Origin: Unio delphinus
Lineage: Eukaryota > Mollusca > Bivalvia > Unionida > Unionidae
Assembly (NCBI GenBank): GCA_029339505.1
Contig: JAQISU010000041.1
Location: forward strand, 4,691,501 to 4,755,500
Direction: 5' to 3'
DNA: 64,000 nucleotides
Shown here: positions 26,521 to 38,689 of the stretch, piece after piece
How the letters are laid out: every line of letters begins with the position of its first letter
How positions within the stretch are numbered: the first letter of the stretch is position 1
Translations under genes and position numbers: made by a program
The notes under the pieces: model-generated
The model's input: only the letters and a program-made list of their open reading frames with translations
Database searches by the model: none
Told to the model about the DNA's origin: nothing

Positions 26521-26595
26521 AAGCGGAAGTTGCAGATGAATTGCATAGAAGGGACACGGGAAGTAAACACTCTCACCTTTAATTTCGTGAGATGA

Positions 26596-27292
26596 AATAA
26601 TTGGCAATTTGAATAGGTCGTGGATTAATTGGAAGTAATTGGATTGAAAATTGTCCTGTAACTGTATAATACTGTGATAGATCTGATTAAATTGTTGTAC
26701 CTTTCACTTTATTAATTTTCATTTTCATCACCATGACCATCGGCTTTTTAGACTGGTGGCTCGGAGCCATTTGTTTTTTAAATTGTTCCTCCTTATCTGG
26801 CGTTAGTAATAATTATGAAGGGTCACGTGACAATCTTCTTGCTAGCAAATCGTATGCAGCATAAAGGAGATCGTGGACAAACTATCATATTATCGAGAAG
26901 AAAAAAAGCGAAGCTGAAACTACATTTCAAAAACGAATCCTCTGTAAAATGCCAAAATTACCCCAAGATGTATCCTGTGTACGAATGAGTCTCGCACGAA
27001 TGAGGACATGGTTTATGTTATATGTTAATATTAGTTAGATAACACCAATCTTAAAATCAATGGTGACTCGAGGATTGATTCTTTAAAAGATGGCACTTTG
27101 ACACATAGGAGTGAATTTCTTCACAACGACCTCATTAACAACATTTTCAGAAGAAGCCTTAATAAAATCAGGTAAAATTGTGCTCTTTCAAACGGAAAAA
27201 GAATTTCTGATTCGCTCAGACACCTGAATAAATTCTCTTTAGACTTGTGGCCAAGGCATTATTTCTTCTACGTCACAGCTTGGATTGGATGT

Positions 27293-27296
<4 letters not shown>
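26596..27296. other. AT-rich spacer, no gene seen
   Basis: No motif is seen. If the capsid relic downstream was once longer, its N-terminal part is not recognisable here. Confidence 0.35.

Positions 27297-27382
<86 letters not shown>
27297..27382. repeat. (GA)43 microsatellite
   Basis: 86 bp of pure GA. The Ser-Leu repeat frame on the minus strand is an artefact. Confidence 0.96.
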
Positions 27383-27384
<2 letters not shown>

Positions 27385-27689
27385 TTGAAACGTCATCTGA
27401 TCTTATAAACAGAGAAGGAACAAGATAAGAAGCGCTGCGACTGTCAAAGAAATGTATACGATAGATTAATAAATGAGGAAAGAAAACAATAAACACCGAG
27501 ACTCTTGCGAATTTTCAAGTCAGTACTCGATCTGTTTGGCACTTGACTCACACGATGATAATGTAAGAATCCCAGAGCGTATAATTCCATCCTGCGTCGG
27601 CTTTGACAACCTAAGCTCAAGTTTAGCGACATAGAAGTGGACAGAAGATGACGATAATCCCAATGTTGGATGTAACTACCATTATAACA

Positions 27690-27960
27690 AAATCAAACAA
27701 GGAAGCACTTTAGAACTGATGGATCGTTTGCAGTTGGACCTGTCGTTGCAAAACAATTATTTTCAGAGCAGAGTGTGTGTACCCCTGCGTGTAAATCAAA
27801 GTAGTCCAATGTTCTATTTGGTGGTTAATGCTAATAAGTATAAAACAAGCTTCGAAGAAACCAGACTTCGTTTGCGCTGTGTGGAAGTCTTACCTAACGG
27901 TGGAAGCGATATTTGTCTCGTGACTTAGCTAAACGAATTACATGGCTACCTAGAGAAGAA
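27690..27960 (+). pseudogene. Polinton/Maverick major capsid protein fragment
   Basis: The open piece 27719-27928 (69 aa), with a few codons upstream, matches one segment of the major capsid relic on the minus strand near 40100-40300. Over the 33 residues ending in SDI here and SNI there, I count 16 identical. The shared core is TRL..R.VEVLP..GS.I, after an upstream 'LMDRLQLDL' that pairs with 'LLDRLPLDM' in the other copy. Major capsid proteins of Polintons form double jelly-roll hexons; this piece would lie in the middle of the protein. It contains no stop across 69 codons but ends at a TAG, and flanking parts are unrecognisable. Opposite orientation and strong divergence mean it comes from a different insertion than the one at 38.7-42.2 kb. 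Confidence 0.7.
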
Positions 27961-29769
27961 TGTTACTATTGTTAATTGATGATCCAAGTCATAAGCAACA
28001 CGACAAATGAGTGATGTTGAATCGAGAAGAAACGTTGGAAGAATATCTTAAAGAGGCATACATTTATCGTCTTAGGAAATAAACATTTGAGAAAGTGGTA
28101 TAAAAACTGGAATGACATTCTTTACCTTTACCTTTTCTTTACATGACTTATCCCACCTGCGAATAAATGTGCAAGTCTATGACGTCAACACAGACACGCT
28201 GGAACAAATGGGAACAACGATGCAGTAAATTTAAACTCAGAAGCCCGAGATGAAAGCTGCCTAATGAAAGTTATTTGGTCATTTCGTTAACTGATTCTAG
28301 AACTTCTATTTGTCAGAGATAATTCACAATTTTCACTTTCTTTTTGTGTGATAGACATTTCAGGTTTACAATGCCCTGACACGTTTCTTTTAAAATCTGT
28401 AATCATCGCCTGATTAAGGTCAATATAATTACTGAATACGTATAGGTTACTGCATTTGTATGGGAAATTATGAACGAATTTCTTTTCTGAATAATATACA
28501 ACCTTGGGGTACAGTATTAATCTGAAGAAGAAAAAAAAACGAGTTCAAAGAAAAAGGTTGGCGCAATAGTTTGAAGACACAGGTGTATCGATAAGAAAAA
28601 TACCTAAACAGAAAGAAGAGAATCTGCTTCTTGCCTTGTATTATCTGATGAAATAAAAGAGGCAAGAGTAAGTTATTGTAGCAAAAGCAAATCAGTCATA
28701 GACAGAATTCTGTAATTAAATAACAGCGAACGTCAGTCAAAGCTTTGTAAATCCAAAGGAGATTATTTCGAAAATCACTGAACAAAACGCGAACAGATGC
28801 GACTGAGTGCCAATAATACAAAAACAGTAAAAGGAAAGAAAACAGATGAAAGCATAGATTTTATTCAGAGCTGTGACCAGAAAAAAATTGGCACGGTACA
28901 GGTGTTCGACACTCATGTACAAATAAAGGGTTCTAAATGAAAGCATGGGATACTTTCATATCTGCACCTACGTTTGTGACTGTGAAACTCATGAGAACAT
29001 GACTCGCCACATTCTGTTTATTGCGCCAAAAACCGTTGTTTTAATTAGGTATGTTAAAAGACACCAATATGATCCAATCTCTTGAATCAATGAAATCAGG
29101 TAAATGGGTCTTTATCTCCAGAATACCTGCTTCGTCCAAGAAAGAGAGACAAAAGTCAAGATACCTGTTATCGTTGCCAGGAGTAAGGACACTGGACTTC
29201 CGAGTGCCATAAGAGAAAAGAGAAAAACATAAACAAGGAAAGCGGAGAGGAGTTAAAAAGAAGAATACATTGATGTTGAGAAAGAACTTGTGCCAGTGAA
29301 AAGATTGAAGTGGAAAAATTAACAATTTGAGCCGATGCGTTGGGCCTGCTGTTCATACTAACCTTTAATAGAGAATAAACCAGAAATAAAACGTGAGTGG
29401 CTCTTGATCTTACCTTTTTGGTAATAAGGATGTTTTTTTTTTGTTTTGATTAACACTGCAGGAATATGAACTCTTTTAACTCTCTTGATCCCTCTGGGTC
29501 ATTGTTTCGTTAGAATTGAAATGGAAGGGGTGTTTTACTTCACGTACGCACTTTAGGCATGCAAGTGGGCAAAAAATAGTCAGTCTGCTCATCTATCGGT
29601 TTGTGTCTTGTTTTCTTTCTAAAATTACACACTGACGCCATATAATAATGAGTTAGATTGGCTTTGGAGTGTGTTTGTGTGTGGGTGTGGGTGTTTGGTG
29701 GAGTTGGTCATTGTAGGAGAGGGCTTAGGTGCTTTCAAAATCGTTTTGTTTGTCACTATGTGTTAATGG
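27961..29769. other. Spacer, no gene seen
   Basis: Only short minus-strand frames (62-94 residues) with Phe/Leu-rich composition are present. No capsid C-terminus or protease could be traced downstream of the 27.7-kb fragment. Confidence 0.35.
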
Positions 29770-31215
29770 TTTATAATGGGTTATTTTCTTCACTCTGTAT
29801 GTGTTGATAGTAAAAAATGGGTTATTTTCTTCACTCTGTGTGGATAGTATATAATGGTGTTTTTACTTTCCTCTGTGTGGATAGCGTATATTGGGTTATT
29901 TTTCTTCTTCCCTCTTTGTGGATAGTAAATATGGGATTTGTTTATTCCTCTTTCCTCAGTGTGAATATTATATTTTGGATTTGTTTTTCTTCTTCCCTTC
30001 TGTGTGTGTGTGTGTGTGTGTGTCTGTGTTTGTATGTGCTTGCGTAAGTTTGTGTGGATAGTGGATTTTGGGGTTTGTATGTGTGCGCGTACGTGGTTGT
30101 GTATATTAGATTTTGAGGTTTGTATGAGTTCGCGTACGTTTGTGTGGATAGTAGATAATGTGGGGTCTTTGTCTTTACTTTGTGAAAAGTATATTTGGCG
30201 TTTCTTTTACATCCCTTATGTGTTGATAGTACACTTGGGGTTTATTTTCCCTCCCTTTTGTGTTGATGGTATATTTGTGGTTTGTTTTCTCTCCCTTTTG
30301 TGTTGATATTATTTTGTGGTTGTTTTAGCTCTTTTCCGTATGTGGTTAGTATATTTTGGTTTTTGATAGTATATATTGGTTTGTATGTGTTTGCCCACGT
30401 TTGTGTGGATAGTAGATATTATGTTTTGTTTTCACCCCCTTCTGTGGTGATAGTATATTTGTTGTTTGTTTTGTTCTTCTCCTTCCCGTATGTGGATAGC
30501 AGATTTTAGGGTTTGTAGGCGGTTTAGTACGTTTGTATGGATAGTAAATATTGTGGTTTTCTTTTCACCTTCTCGTGTGTAGATAGTATATCTGTAGGTT
30601 TTATTTTTTATATCTTTCTCCTTCCTGTGTACTGATAGAGTATTTGTGGTTTGTTTGCTCTCCTTAATGTGTGTGGATAGTATATTTTGTGGTTTTTTTA
30701 TAGTATATTTGTGGTTTGGTTTTTCTCCTTTCCGTGTGTGGATAGTATATTTGTTGTTTGTTTTTTTTTTTCCTTCCCGTGTGTGGATAGTAGATATTGT
30801 TGTTTTTGATATTATTTTGTGGTTTGTTTCTCCTTCCCGTGTGTGGTTAGTATAATTGTAGTTCGTTTTTCTCCTTCCCTGTGTAGATAGTAGATATTGT
30901 GTTTTTTTAATAGTATTTTTTTGGTTGTTTCTCTTCTTCCCGTCTGTGGATAGTATATTTGCGTTTCTTTCTCCTTCCCTGTGTGGATAGTATATATTGC
31001 TGTTTTTGATAGTATTTTGTGGCTTGTTTTGTCTCCTTCCCGTGTGTGGATTGTAAATATTGCCTGTTTTTGACAGCATATTGTAATTAAGTTGTTTTTT
31101 TATTTAACGTCTTCCCGTGTGTGGGTAGTATATTTGTGGTTTGTTTTCCATCCCTTCTGTCTTGATAGTATATGTGTGGTTTTTGATAGTATTTTTTGGT
31201 TATTTGTTTTGGGAG
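29770..31215. repeat. Diverged minisatellite (GTGTGGATAGTATATT family)
   Basis: About 1.45 kb in which GTGTGGATAGTATATT, GTGGTTTGTTTT and CTCCTTCCC-type pieces alternate with a variable spacing of roughly 35-60 bp. Copies differ at many bases and some carry CGCGTACGTTTGTGTG variants (near 30088 and 30131). A 215-residue minus frame (30432-31079) exists only because the repeat lacks stops on that strand. A shorter inverted copy of the same family is at 38060-38400. Confidence 0.88.
30003..30022. repeat. (TG)n tract in the minisatellite
   Basis: A 20-bp TG run inside the larger repeat. Confidence 0.85.
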
Positions 31216-31386
31216 AACCAACCGAACGTTTCGTAAATGAAGTTTTCGAGATTTTCTTTGCAGTTACACCATCAAGAGCATGCAATGAAAACGTGCAAAA
31301 TGCACGAACTTTTAGAGTTCCGTACTCTGGTCTTGTACATTGGATCCCGTCTCACAGACCTCATGCCCCATACCTCTACCGCCCCT

Positions 31387-31390
<4 letters not shown>

Positions 31391-31472
<82 letters not shown>
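31391..31472. repeat. (TC)41 microsatellite
   Basis: 82 bp of pure TC. Confidence 0.96.
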
Positions 31473-31476
<4 letters not shown>

Positions 31477-32681
31477 GCTAAGCTGAGTCGATCAGTTACA
31501 GTTATTAACAAATGTACAGCTCCTTTGGAGTTGTTATTTATTCCTACGTAGACTTTTAGTCTGACATTTACAATTTAGTAGCACTTTAACGATAGCTCTA
31601 ACTGATATTTCACTACCATCTAAGCATGTCAATATCAACAGCACAGCTACTTCATTTATTTCTCTTTATTAAAATTAGAAATTGCTTTAGTTATTTCATT
31701 GCTCTTGTCAGTTTTCCCTCCCCCAAAGAACAAGAAACAAAATAAATACATGTATGCAATGATAAATTGGATCTCCTTGTCTGCAATCTTGTTTTAAATT
31801 TCAAAAATATAAAAGCTGACATTTGTCCATTCTGCAATGCACATGAATACAAAATAAAAAAACTGGATACAGAAATTTCGTTAAATTTTGCGGGAAGGGG
31901 TGTAAGCGAGTATACGATGGGTCTGAGAAACCTCCAGAAGCTCGTCCATTTCAATAGTTTAAACCATCTAATCTTACTCTAGAAAACGTTCCAACTGTTT
32001 TGACATCCGTTAATTTATCTCTTGATATATTTAAATTTGTTCAGTCGAGAGATACAATATCGAAAGTTCAAAAATTGTGATTTATTTATTAAAATCCCTA
32101 GTTACTAAATAATAAATTCCTCGCCTACAATATCCATCAATATAAAAAGGATAATCTATAAATATTTGATATCGTAGGCAGGGGAAAAATAAGAAGGCGT
32201 ATCAGGGAGCGGTTTAAATTGTTGACGGGCGATCAATAGATATGGATTTATTAGTCTTGCATTTTAACAGTATCACAGCTCCCCTTGAGAAAATGCTAAC
32301 ATCGGGCTAGAGTAACATTCCAATGTATCGGTGAACTGATATAATGCAACGCTTTTTATTATTTTATTTTCCCTAAATGTCACCATATTGTTCACATATA
32401 ATTGATACAGTTGTTTTAGGTAACAATTCAATTCCACAGTACAAATATATCTTCATGTTTTGACATTAGACATGTGTCTAGTTCGAATTTCATTTGACCT
32501 TTCCCACTCCGAGTGAGCTTTTTTGAATAGTTAGTTAGGGATGTTAGGCCAGTGCATATTCCCAGCAGAAGATATGGAATTCGCCGAAAGCACACGGAAT
32601 GTCGCTTTAAACACGGGCTTGCAAATATAGGTGACATTGTATCGAATCCTGCCTACCACATATCGATAATAAGAATAATTA
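31473..32681. other. AT-rich spacer, no gene seen
   Basis: Short frames only: 71 residues at 31767-31982 and 87 on the opposite strand. No motif is visible. Confidence 0.4.
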
Positions 32682-32689
32682 TCTTTTCA

Positions 32690-32856
32690 CAGTCCCGGAT
32701 TACCCATTAGGCAGAGTAGGCAACTGCTTATGGGCCCCGCGACTTTTATGGGCCCCATCAGAGGCCTCAAGGGGCCCCCATGAGACCGTGACCGTGGGTC
32801 TGGGGCCTCAAAAGTTTGACTGCCTATGGGCCTCCACGGTGCTTAATCCGGCGCTG
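32690..32856. mobile_element. hAT-type MITE with perfect TSD
   Basis: A 167-bp element with ends CAGTCCCGGATT (32690) and AATCCGGCGCTG (ending 32856), inverted repeats matching at 10 of 12. It is flanked by an exact 8-bp duplication TCTTTTCA (32682-32689 and 32857-32864). The inside is GC-rich with repeated GGGCCCC and GGCCTC motifs. It is non-coding. The ends differ from the MITE at 15272, so this is a second hAT family. Confidence 0.95.
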
Positions 32857-32864
32857 TCTTTTCA

Positions 32865-35260
32865 GACATAATAGTTAGCATGCGTAACATGAATAAACCT
32901 ACAAATGACCCGTCAATGTGGGTATGTGAGAAAGCTTGCCAGTAACGTCTCGCACATGTGCTCGACGCGAGCTTGATGTGAAATAAAAAACAATAATCTA
33001 AAGGGGAAAAATCATGCAGAATGATAAAAATACCTTAGATTTACCGCATGACCCTCGACTTCATTATGTTATTTCCGTATTTAAAAGCACACAACCGTTT
33101 TATATGGCTTGTTTTACTCCTGAGATATTTTTGTATTCATCAATCCATCATAGGGTTTTCTACGTTGTACCAAACTAAAGTTACGGGTTTCGAAACGTGC
33201 GATTTTCGGGAATTTTTCATCTTGGGACAAGTGCGAGCTCATGTGACAACCGATGAAAAGAGCTACATGTACCATGTTTGTGGTTCTACGATACACGAAT
33301 TATTTAATTACAGAACAGTGGTAAATGCAAAAGTAAGTTTTTACTTAATATTAACTCGATTCAATGGAAGAATTAGACGTATTCTACTTCACTGCACATA
33401 TCGTAAACAATCAGTTCAAAACAGTTCAAGTATTAGGCACACACGACAACGCCGAAATATGATTGGCTAAAAAGGTTATTCATAATACATGTAGCTCTTT
33501 TCATTGGTTAGCACATGAGTTTATTTTATTTCATTTGATCAGTTTTATAGACCTTTTAATATTAAATACCTTGTTTACCAGAACGACTTCTGTGATTTTG
33601 TTTTCATTTTTATTATATTGTTTACCTCCCCATTATCAATTATGCCGTGATCCGTCCACGTCACGGTTGGTCGCATGCGATATGTTATTAATCAGTGGCT
33701 TGTTTCTCATTTGCTGATAGGCAACAAGGACACTATGAATAGTCAAAGATGCTCGCTAAACAGGTTTCTAACTGCTAAAAATAACTTTACATTAGGGATA
33801 TTCACAAGGTGTATAGTCAACACTTTAAACAATGCTCATGGTGATGTCAAAGGTAAATGGAAAAATCCATATTGCTGACTTAGATAGGCTAGAGTCGACT
33901 AGGTATAAGCTTTCAAATGCTTTATTTAGTCACCTATTCGCTAACCATAGTATAATAAATATCACAATGCACGAGTTCTGTTTTTGTTTTATAATGTTGT
34001 ATACCATTATATATTAAATTCTGAAACAATTGACTCATATTTTATGTGGGCACCGTTTGGTGCTCGGTAGACTCGTCAGGTTAACTTTTAAACTCAATTG
34101 TTTCGAACCTGTAAATGTAACCGATGTCAACAAAACTTAGAAGAAATAAACATACCTCTTTCAATCTTCCTGTTTTAATTTGTTTGTCAGGTGTCTTTCC
34201 GCTTCGTCTCACTTAAACAGAGATTCCGTACGAATATCGTTATTCTCATACACTATGGACAAGAAAGTAAATCTTTGTAGTCTATCCGATATATGAATAT
34301 TGCATAAACTATTTGCATGAACTTGTAATACGGAAGTTTTGTGTGGAGTTCAAAGACAAGAGATTATTTGCGTGCGAATAGTTCAGCGGCTTTGTGGTAG
34401 GTAAGTAAGTAATAATATATAATTATAAGAATATAAAGGCGTCGGCGTGAATAATTTTTCATCAGGCGTACAAGTTATTATTGTTGCAGTTGTTATTGTC
34501 ATCGATGTTCACCCTATAATTAATGATACATTTCAAAGCCAAAATAAACTAGACCACGGAAAAAATGACCATGTGCAAGTATAAAAATCGCCCGTGGAGA
34601 ATGAAGTCTTGCACGTTACAACTATATAAACACTATATCACAGCATACATGCAATCATAAAAACATAATCAAAACACAAACATATATATCTACTAAAATG
34701 TTTTATTTATTTATTTTTATTTTTTATATTTTTTTTAAATATTTTGTTTTGTCATTATAGCTTATGAGAAGGCAGAACAGTTCTTTAACGATGTTTCTTT
34801 TTAGCGTTTTAAAACTAGGAAACAAATGTTGCTTGCATCACGTGACAGATATAAGCAATATATGCAAAGTCATCTTCGTTAAAATAAATAATTCGATTCA
34901 CACTGGTGTTAAATGGCGGGGTAATAACTTTTTTGGAGGGTGCTCTCTCTCCTATTTTGATCTTTTCGGCCCAGGTTTGGATGCCCTCCTGTCCTATTTG
35001 TACGTGTTTGCTATATTGTATGTGTTGTTATGCAGTTGTATTTTTTAAAATTTGTTTTTTGTTTATAATTTTTTTAAATTCCATTCAGAAGTAATCTTCT
35101 GGCATCCTCATTTCTTTTACTTTTTACCCGTCTCCTTTTCCTCTCCTACTATTTCTGTCCCTTTCTCTTATTGATTTTAGTGTTTTTGCATTTGCTGTTG
35201 TTGATGAATTGAATACCTGTTTTCTTCAGTTCTCTCTTGTAATTCCGTTTGCCTAGGGTT
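32865..35260. other. Spacer, no assigned gene
   Basis: A 140-residue plus frame at 33048-33470 and shorter ones are present; I recognise none. From about 34700 the plus strand becomes T-rich, leading into the gag-like relic's antisense strand. Confidence 0.35.
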
Positions 35261-35265
35261 ACTTA

Positions 35266-36440
35266 TTACGTTACGTGTTCTATGTTTGTTTTGTTATTGG
35301 TTTTTTTTTGGTCATGGCTGGTGGGTTCTCTGTTTGTGTTTGTTCCCGATTTATCCCTGCTTGGATTGTTGTTGATGGTTTTATTTTCGATTATTCTACT
35401 AATCTTTGTGATATTTGTTGTACTTCTTGGAGTTTGTTTATTTGCTCTTGATTGGGTACATCTTTTGTTTGTCACTGTTTTAGTTCTTTGTACTGTTGTT
35501 ATTGTTGTTGCTTTTGTTCTTGCTGTTTCTGTAGTACACTTTGTTGTTGATTTATAGTTAATGTTTCTTGTTGCTGCTTTTGTTTTTGTTCCTGTAGTTG
35601 TTTTGGGTATTGTACCTCTTCCTTTTGTTGCTACCCTCCCCCCCCCCCGCCAATTAGGTCATTTCTTGTCTGTATAGCGTTGGTCTGTTTATCTTCCTAT
35701 TGTTTATTTTGTTTTTGTTGTTGTTGGTTTTTGCTTTGTTGCTCTGTTGCTTGTGCTTTTCTAGTCTTTGCTTGTGTCTCTTGATTTGTAGGACATTTAA
35801 AAGGTATATGCCCTGTCTTCTCACATCTATTACATTTTCAGTTATAGATACATTCTTTGTACCATGATTTTGCTAATAACCCATATACATAGAATGCTCT
35901 CTTTATCTATTTAAATTTTTTTCTTTCTATTTCTAGCATTCTTATCTCATTGTTGTTTGGGGGATGGTCGCCAGTCTGGATGCTATTATTTCTTGTTCAG
36001 TTTCTTTTCGAATTGTTCCACCACTGCGTCCAACGGAATTTCTGTGGGAATATCTGATAGATGTAGCTCTCCTGTTTGTTTCTTAACTTTCCTTAAAGTT
36101 GGTGTTGGTTCTTTCACCATGATTGTATCCGCCTCTATGCACATCTCTCCATATGGTAATATTGGGGTTTTCCCTCACCCCCCCCCCCTTTAGGTCTTAT
36201 GATGCATTCTTTGTATCCAACTGAGTTGACTGAGTATAATATTTTTTTATATGTATTCTGCATTTTTAACTTTCACCGCAGTCATCACGGCTGATGTACC
36301 CGATATTTTATCTCTCGGTACGTGTAACATGTCCAGCTCTTGCGCTCCTTCTTTATATTCACATTTTAGAAAACTCCCTTCATTTGTCTCAATTCGTCTA
36401 GTCTTGAAAAAAATTCAAGGTTTCTCAGTTCATTTCTAAC
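35266..36440 (-). pseudogene. Gag-like relic with CCHC zinc knuckle and Gln/Asn/Lys/Thr-rich tail
   Basis: On the minus strand, broken frames can be followed for about 1.1 kb. From the N-terminal side there is a 'LHVPRDKISG' segment near 36300. A stretch with 'GELHLSDIPTEIPLDAVVEQ' follows near 36000-36070. 'AFYVYGLLAKSWYKECIYN' lies near 35850-35905. Then comes a perfect zinc knuckle CNRCEKTGHIPFKC (C-x2-C-x4-H-x4-C, 35793-35834). After it the frame turns hydrophilic and low-complexity (Q, N, K, T, R), including the open piece 35266-35475. Stops and frameshifts break it. Zinc knuckles with a basic tail are typical of Gag/ORF1 proteins that coat retroelement RNA. I see no reverse transcriptase next to it, so the parent element is unknown. 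The T-rich plus strand here, with its hydrophobic 102-residue frame, is only the antisense of this tail. Confidence 0.6.
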
Positions 36441-36678
36441 GGCCGTCTTGTTTTCTCGTTCTTCTCGTGCTTACAGCTCACCTTGTTTTCCAGCTATAGT
36501 ATCTGTAAAATGTTTTGGTCAAGGTTTTTACTTTTGTGATTCGTCTACCTCAATGCTTCTTCTGGTATTCTAGTATCTGGAATATTCACTGGTTCCTATT
36601 TTAGAAATTTAGAATCCATTTAGTTCGTTTGTCTTGATACGTGTCATTGTGGTTATAAATTAATAGTTTACTTCTTAA

Positions 36679-37286
36679 CACATTAACCCCTGGAGGTTTT
36701 TGCTGTTTTTGCATGAAATGTGAGTAGGAAACACATTTTTGGGACTATTTCTGAATATGTCCGAATACATCGACTTCCAAGCAATTTTCCATTAGACCAA
36801 TGCCTAGCTGTGCTTAAAAAAATGTTTTCTGTTGGTTAGTTTGCTGGCGCATGAGCAGAAGGTGAAAAGTTTGATTTCTTTTTTCAAATTTTATTTTGGT
36901 GCCTAATTTTCGGATGGAAAAGACTCTTTATTCAACTTGTCCACATTATCCTAATTTTTGCACATGTTCACCTGTCTGTGTGCACTTCATACTGGTCAGC
37001 TTTATATCTGAGGCCATGAAGTCTTAAATCTGGACACATAATCGGACTCCGACCATGGGCGAATTTTAGGTGGAAAAAAGGGTCCAAAAATAATTAGGTT
37101 TTTCCCCAATGTATTTTGTAGTGCAACTAAAATGTCCAAATTATTTGGTATCATTGTAGAGCTAAATCTGTCTACCTTTCTATAATACCACCCACTTTAG
37201 CGTATCAAGCATGACCTCGACGCTACAGACCTTGGAAAAAGGCTTCTACCGCAAGCCCCGTAAACTCTGCGCTAGGGGTTAATGTG
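36679..37286. mobile_element. piggyBac-type MITE
   Basis: A 608-bp element flanked by TTAA on both sides (36675-36678, 37287-37290) with perfect 13-bp inverted ends CACATTAACCCCT and AGGGGTTAATGTG. TTAA target duplication with CACA/CCCT-like ends is typical of piggyBac elements. I see no transposase frame inside, so it would depend on an autonomous relative. Confidence 0.92.
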
Positions 37287-37290
37287 TTAA

Positions 37291-38059
37291 CAACGAGTAT
37301 CATAAAGAACGAACTGAATACTTTCAATGTCTCAATTTTATATATCATAGGTGCGCATGACATGAAGTCTTATAGATCTTATTAATGGTCATATACGATG
37401 TTTGATAATTTAAATGCAGTATGATTTTCAAGACAATAAATAGTATAAACATTATCAATTAAACTAATAAAATAAATAATTTTCTGATAAAGGTAAAGGT
37501 CACTTAAATTTTCAGCTACCAGATTATTTTATAAAAGATATAAATTTATGACGACTGTAATTTAATCAGTCTTGCTTGAAGATAAAATAGTATAAATAGT
37601 AATTGGGGCACCCTAGAGGCAATGGAAAATACATTACGAAGCCACCCCCACCCCACCCACCCCCGCCAACTCTAGCGACAAGGTTTTAAAATCACCCTGG
37701 GCAACTCTAGCGAGAAGGGGAATTAAACATGGGGAATATTGGGTCCTTATACGGACATGGGAAAGTGTGGGGTGTTGTATGAGGGCAATATAAATGGAAC
37801 AGATGTGGTGACGTCACAGTACTGAAAATTGGTAACAATGTTGCAACAATTGTAGGAACAGGTGTGCACCGAGTTGACTTCAATTGGGACCCAAGCGTGA
37901 CTTATATAATACATACAATATATTATAAAACAATATTCATTTTGTCCAATGTTCATATGATGTTTCTAACCATCTTCTTTGGTTAAAATGGCGCGAATGA
38001 CGGCCACTTGAGTTTATATATGTCAAAGACGGTCGTGAAGGAAAACATCCCTTACACTC
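37291..38059. other. Spacer with CCCACC tract
   Basis: A CCCACCCCACCC stretch lies near 37642-37665, and a partial direct repeat AACTCTAGCGA occurs near 37669 and 37702. No gene is seen. Confidence 0.4.
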
Positions 38060-38400
38060 ACTCCACGTATTATCTACTATCAATACAGAAGGAAAGATAA
38101 GCACTATTAGATACTATAAAAAACCATTATCTACTATCCACACTGGGAAGGAGAAAAAAAAAACCCACACAAATATATTATCCACACACAGAACAGAGTG
38201 AAAACAAACCACAATATACTATTAAAAAATCCCACAAGATATATACTATCCACACCCAGAAGGAAGAGAAATAAAACCCACTTCTAATATACTATCCACA
38301 CACGAAAGGAGAAAACCCCCACAATTCTACTACACAAACGTACGCGAACGCATACAAGCACACACAAAAGCACATATGGATACACTATCATATCAGGGAT
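38060..38400. repeat. Inverted copy of the GTGTGGATAGT minisatellite
   Basis: Reverse complements of the 29.77-31.2 kb repeat: ATACTATCCACACAC, AAACAAACCACA and GGAAGGAGAAAA-type blocks, including the rare sub-variant CACAAACGTACGCGAACG (near 38334). About seven degenerate copies. Confidence 0.85.
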
Positions 38401-38689
38401 GGAGTGAGTGTTTATAATCACACTACTCCACACTCACACTAGATGAAAATCTGAATAGTCTCTTTTCTGAAGATTCGGCTAGCACTGAGAAGGATGTTGT
38501 TTTGAACTTCAGAGGCAGTTAGTTAATGCTCTCCATCTAGGTCAACGTCTCAAAATTCGGTACGAGGCACCGTGAATGCTTGCGGTAGCTTCTGTAAGGG
38601 TGTCATTGCCGCAGGCTTTACACGGCAAATGGGCCTCATCAGAAGGATGACACTTTTTTCTTTCTCTTTCTCGAACTCTAAAGTTGGCT

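Noticed and set aside
30432..31079. 215-residue minus-strand frame
   Set aside because: It lies wholly inside a diverged minisatellite whose unit happens to lack stops on that strand. The repeats vary in length and the peptide units drift without any conserved core.
33048..33470. 140-residue plus-strand frame as a gene
   Set aside because: Mixed composition without domain or splice context; the overlapping opposite frame is equally open.
35249..35557. 102-residue very hydrophobic plus-strand frame resembling a membrane protein
   Set aside because: It is the antisense of the Gln/Asn/Lys/Thr-rich tail of the gag-like relic; T-rich DNA read forward always gives Leu/Val/Phe.
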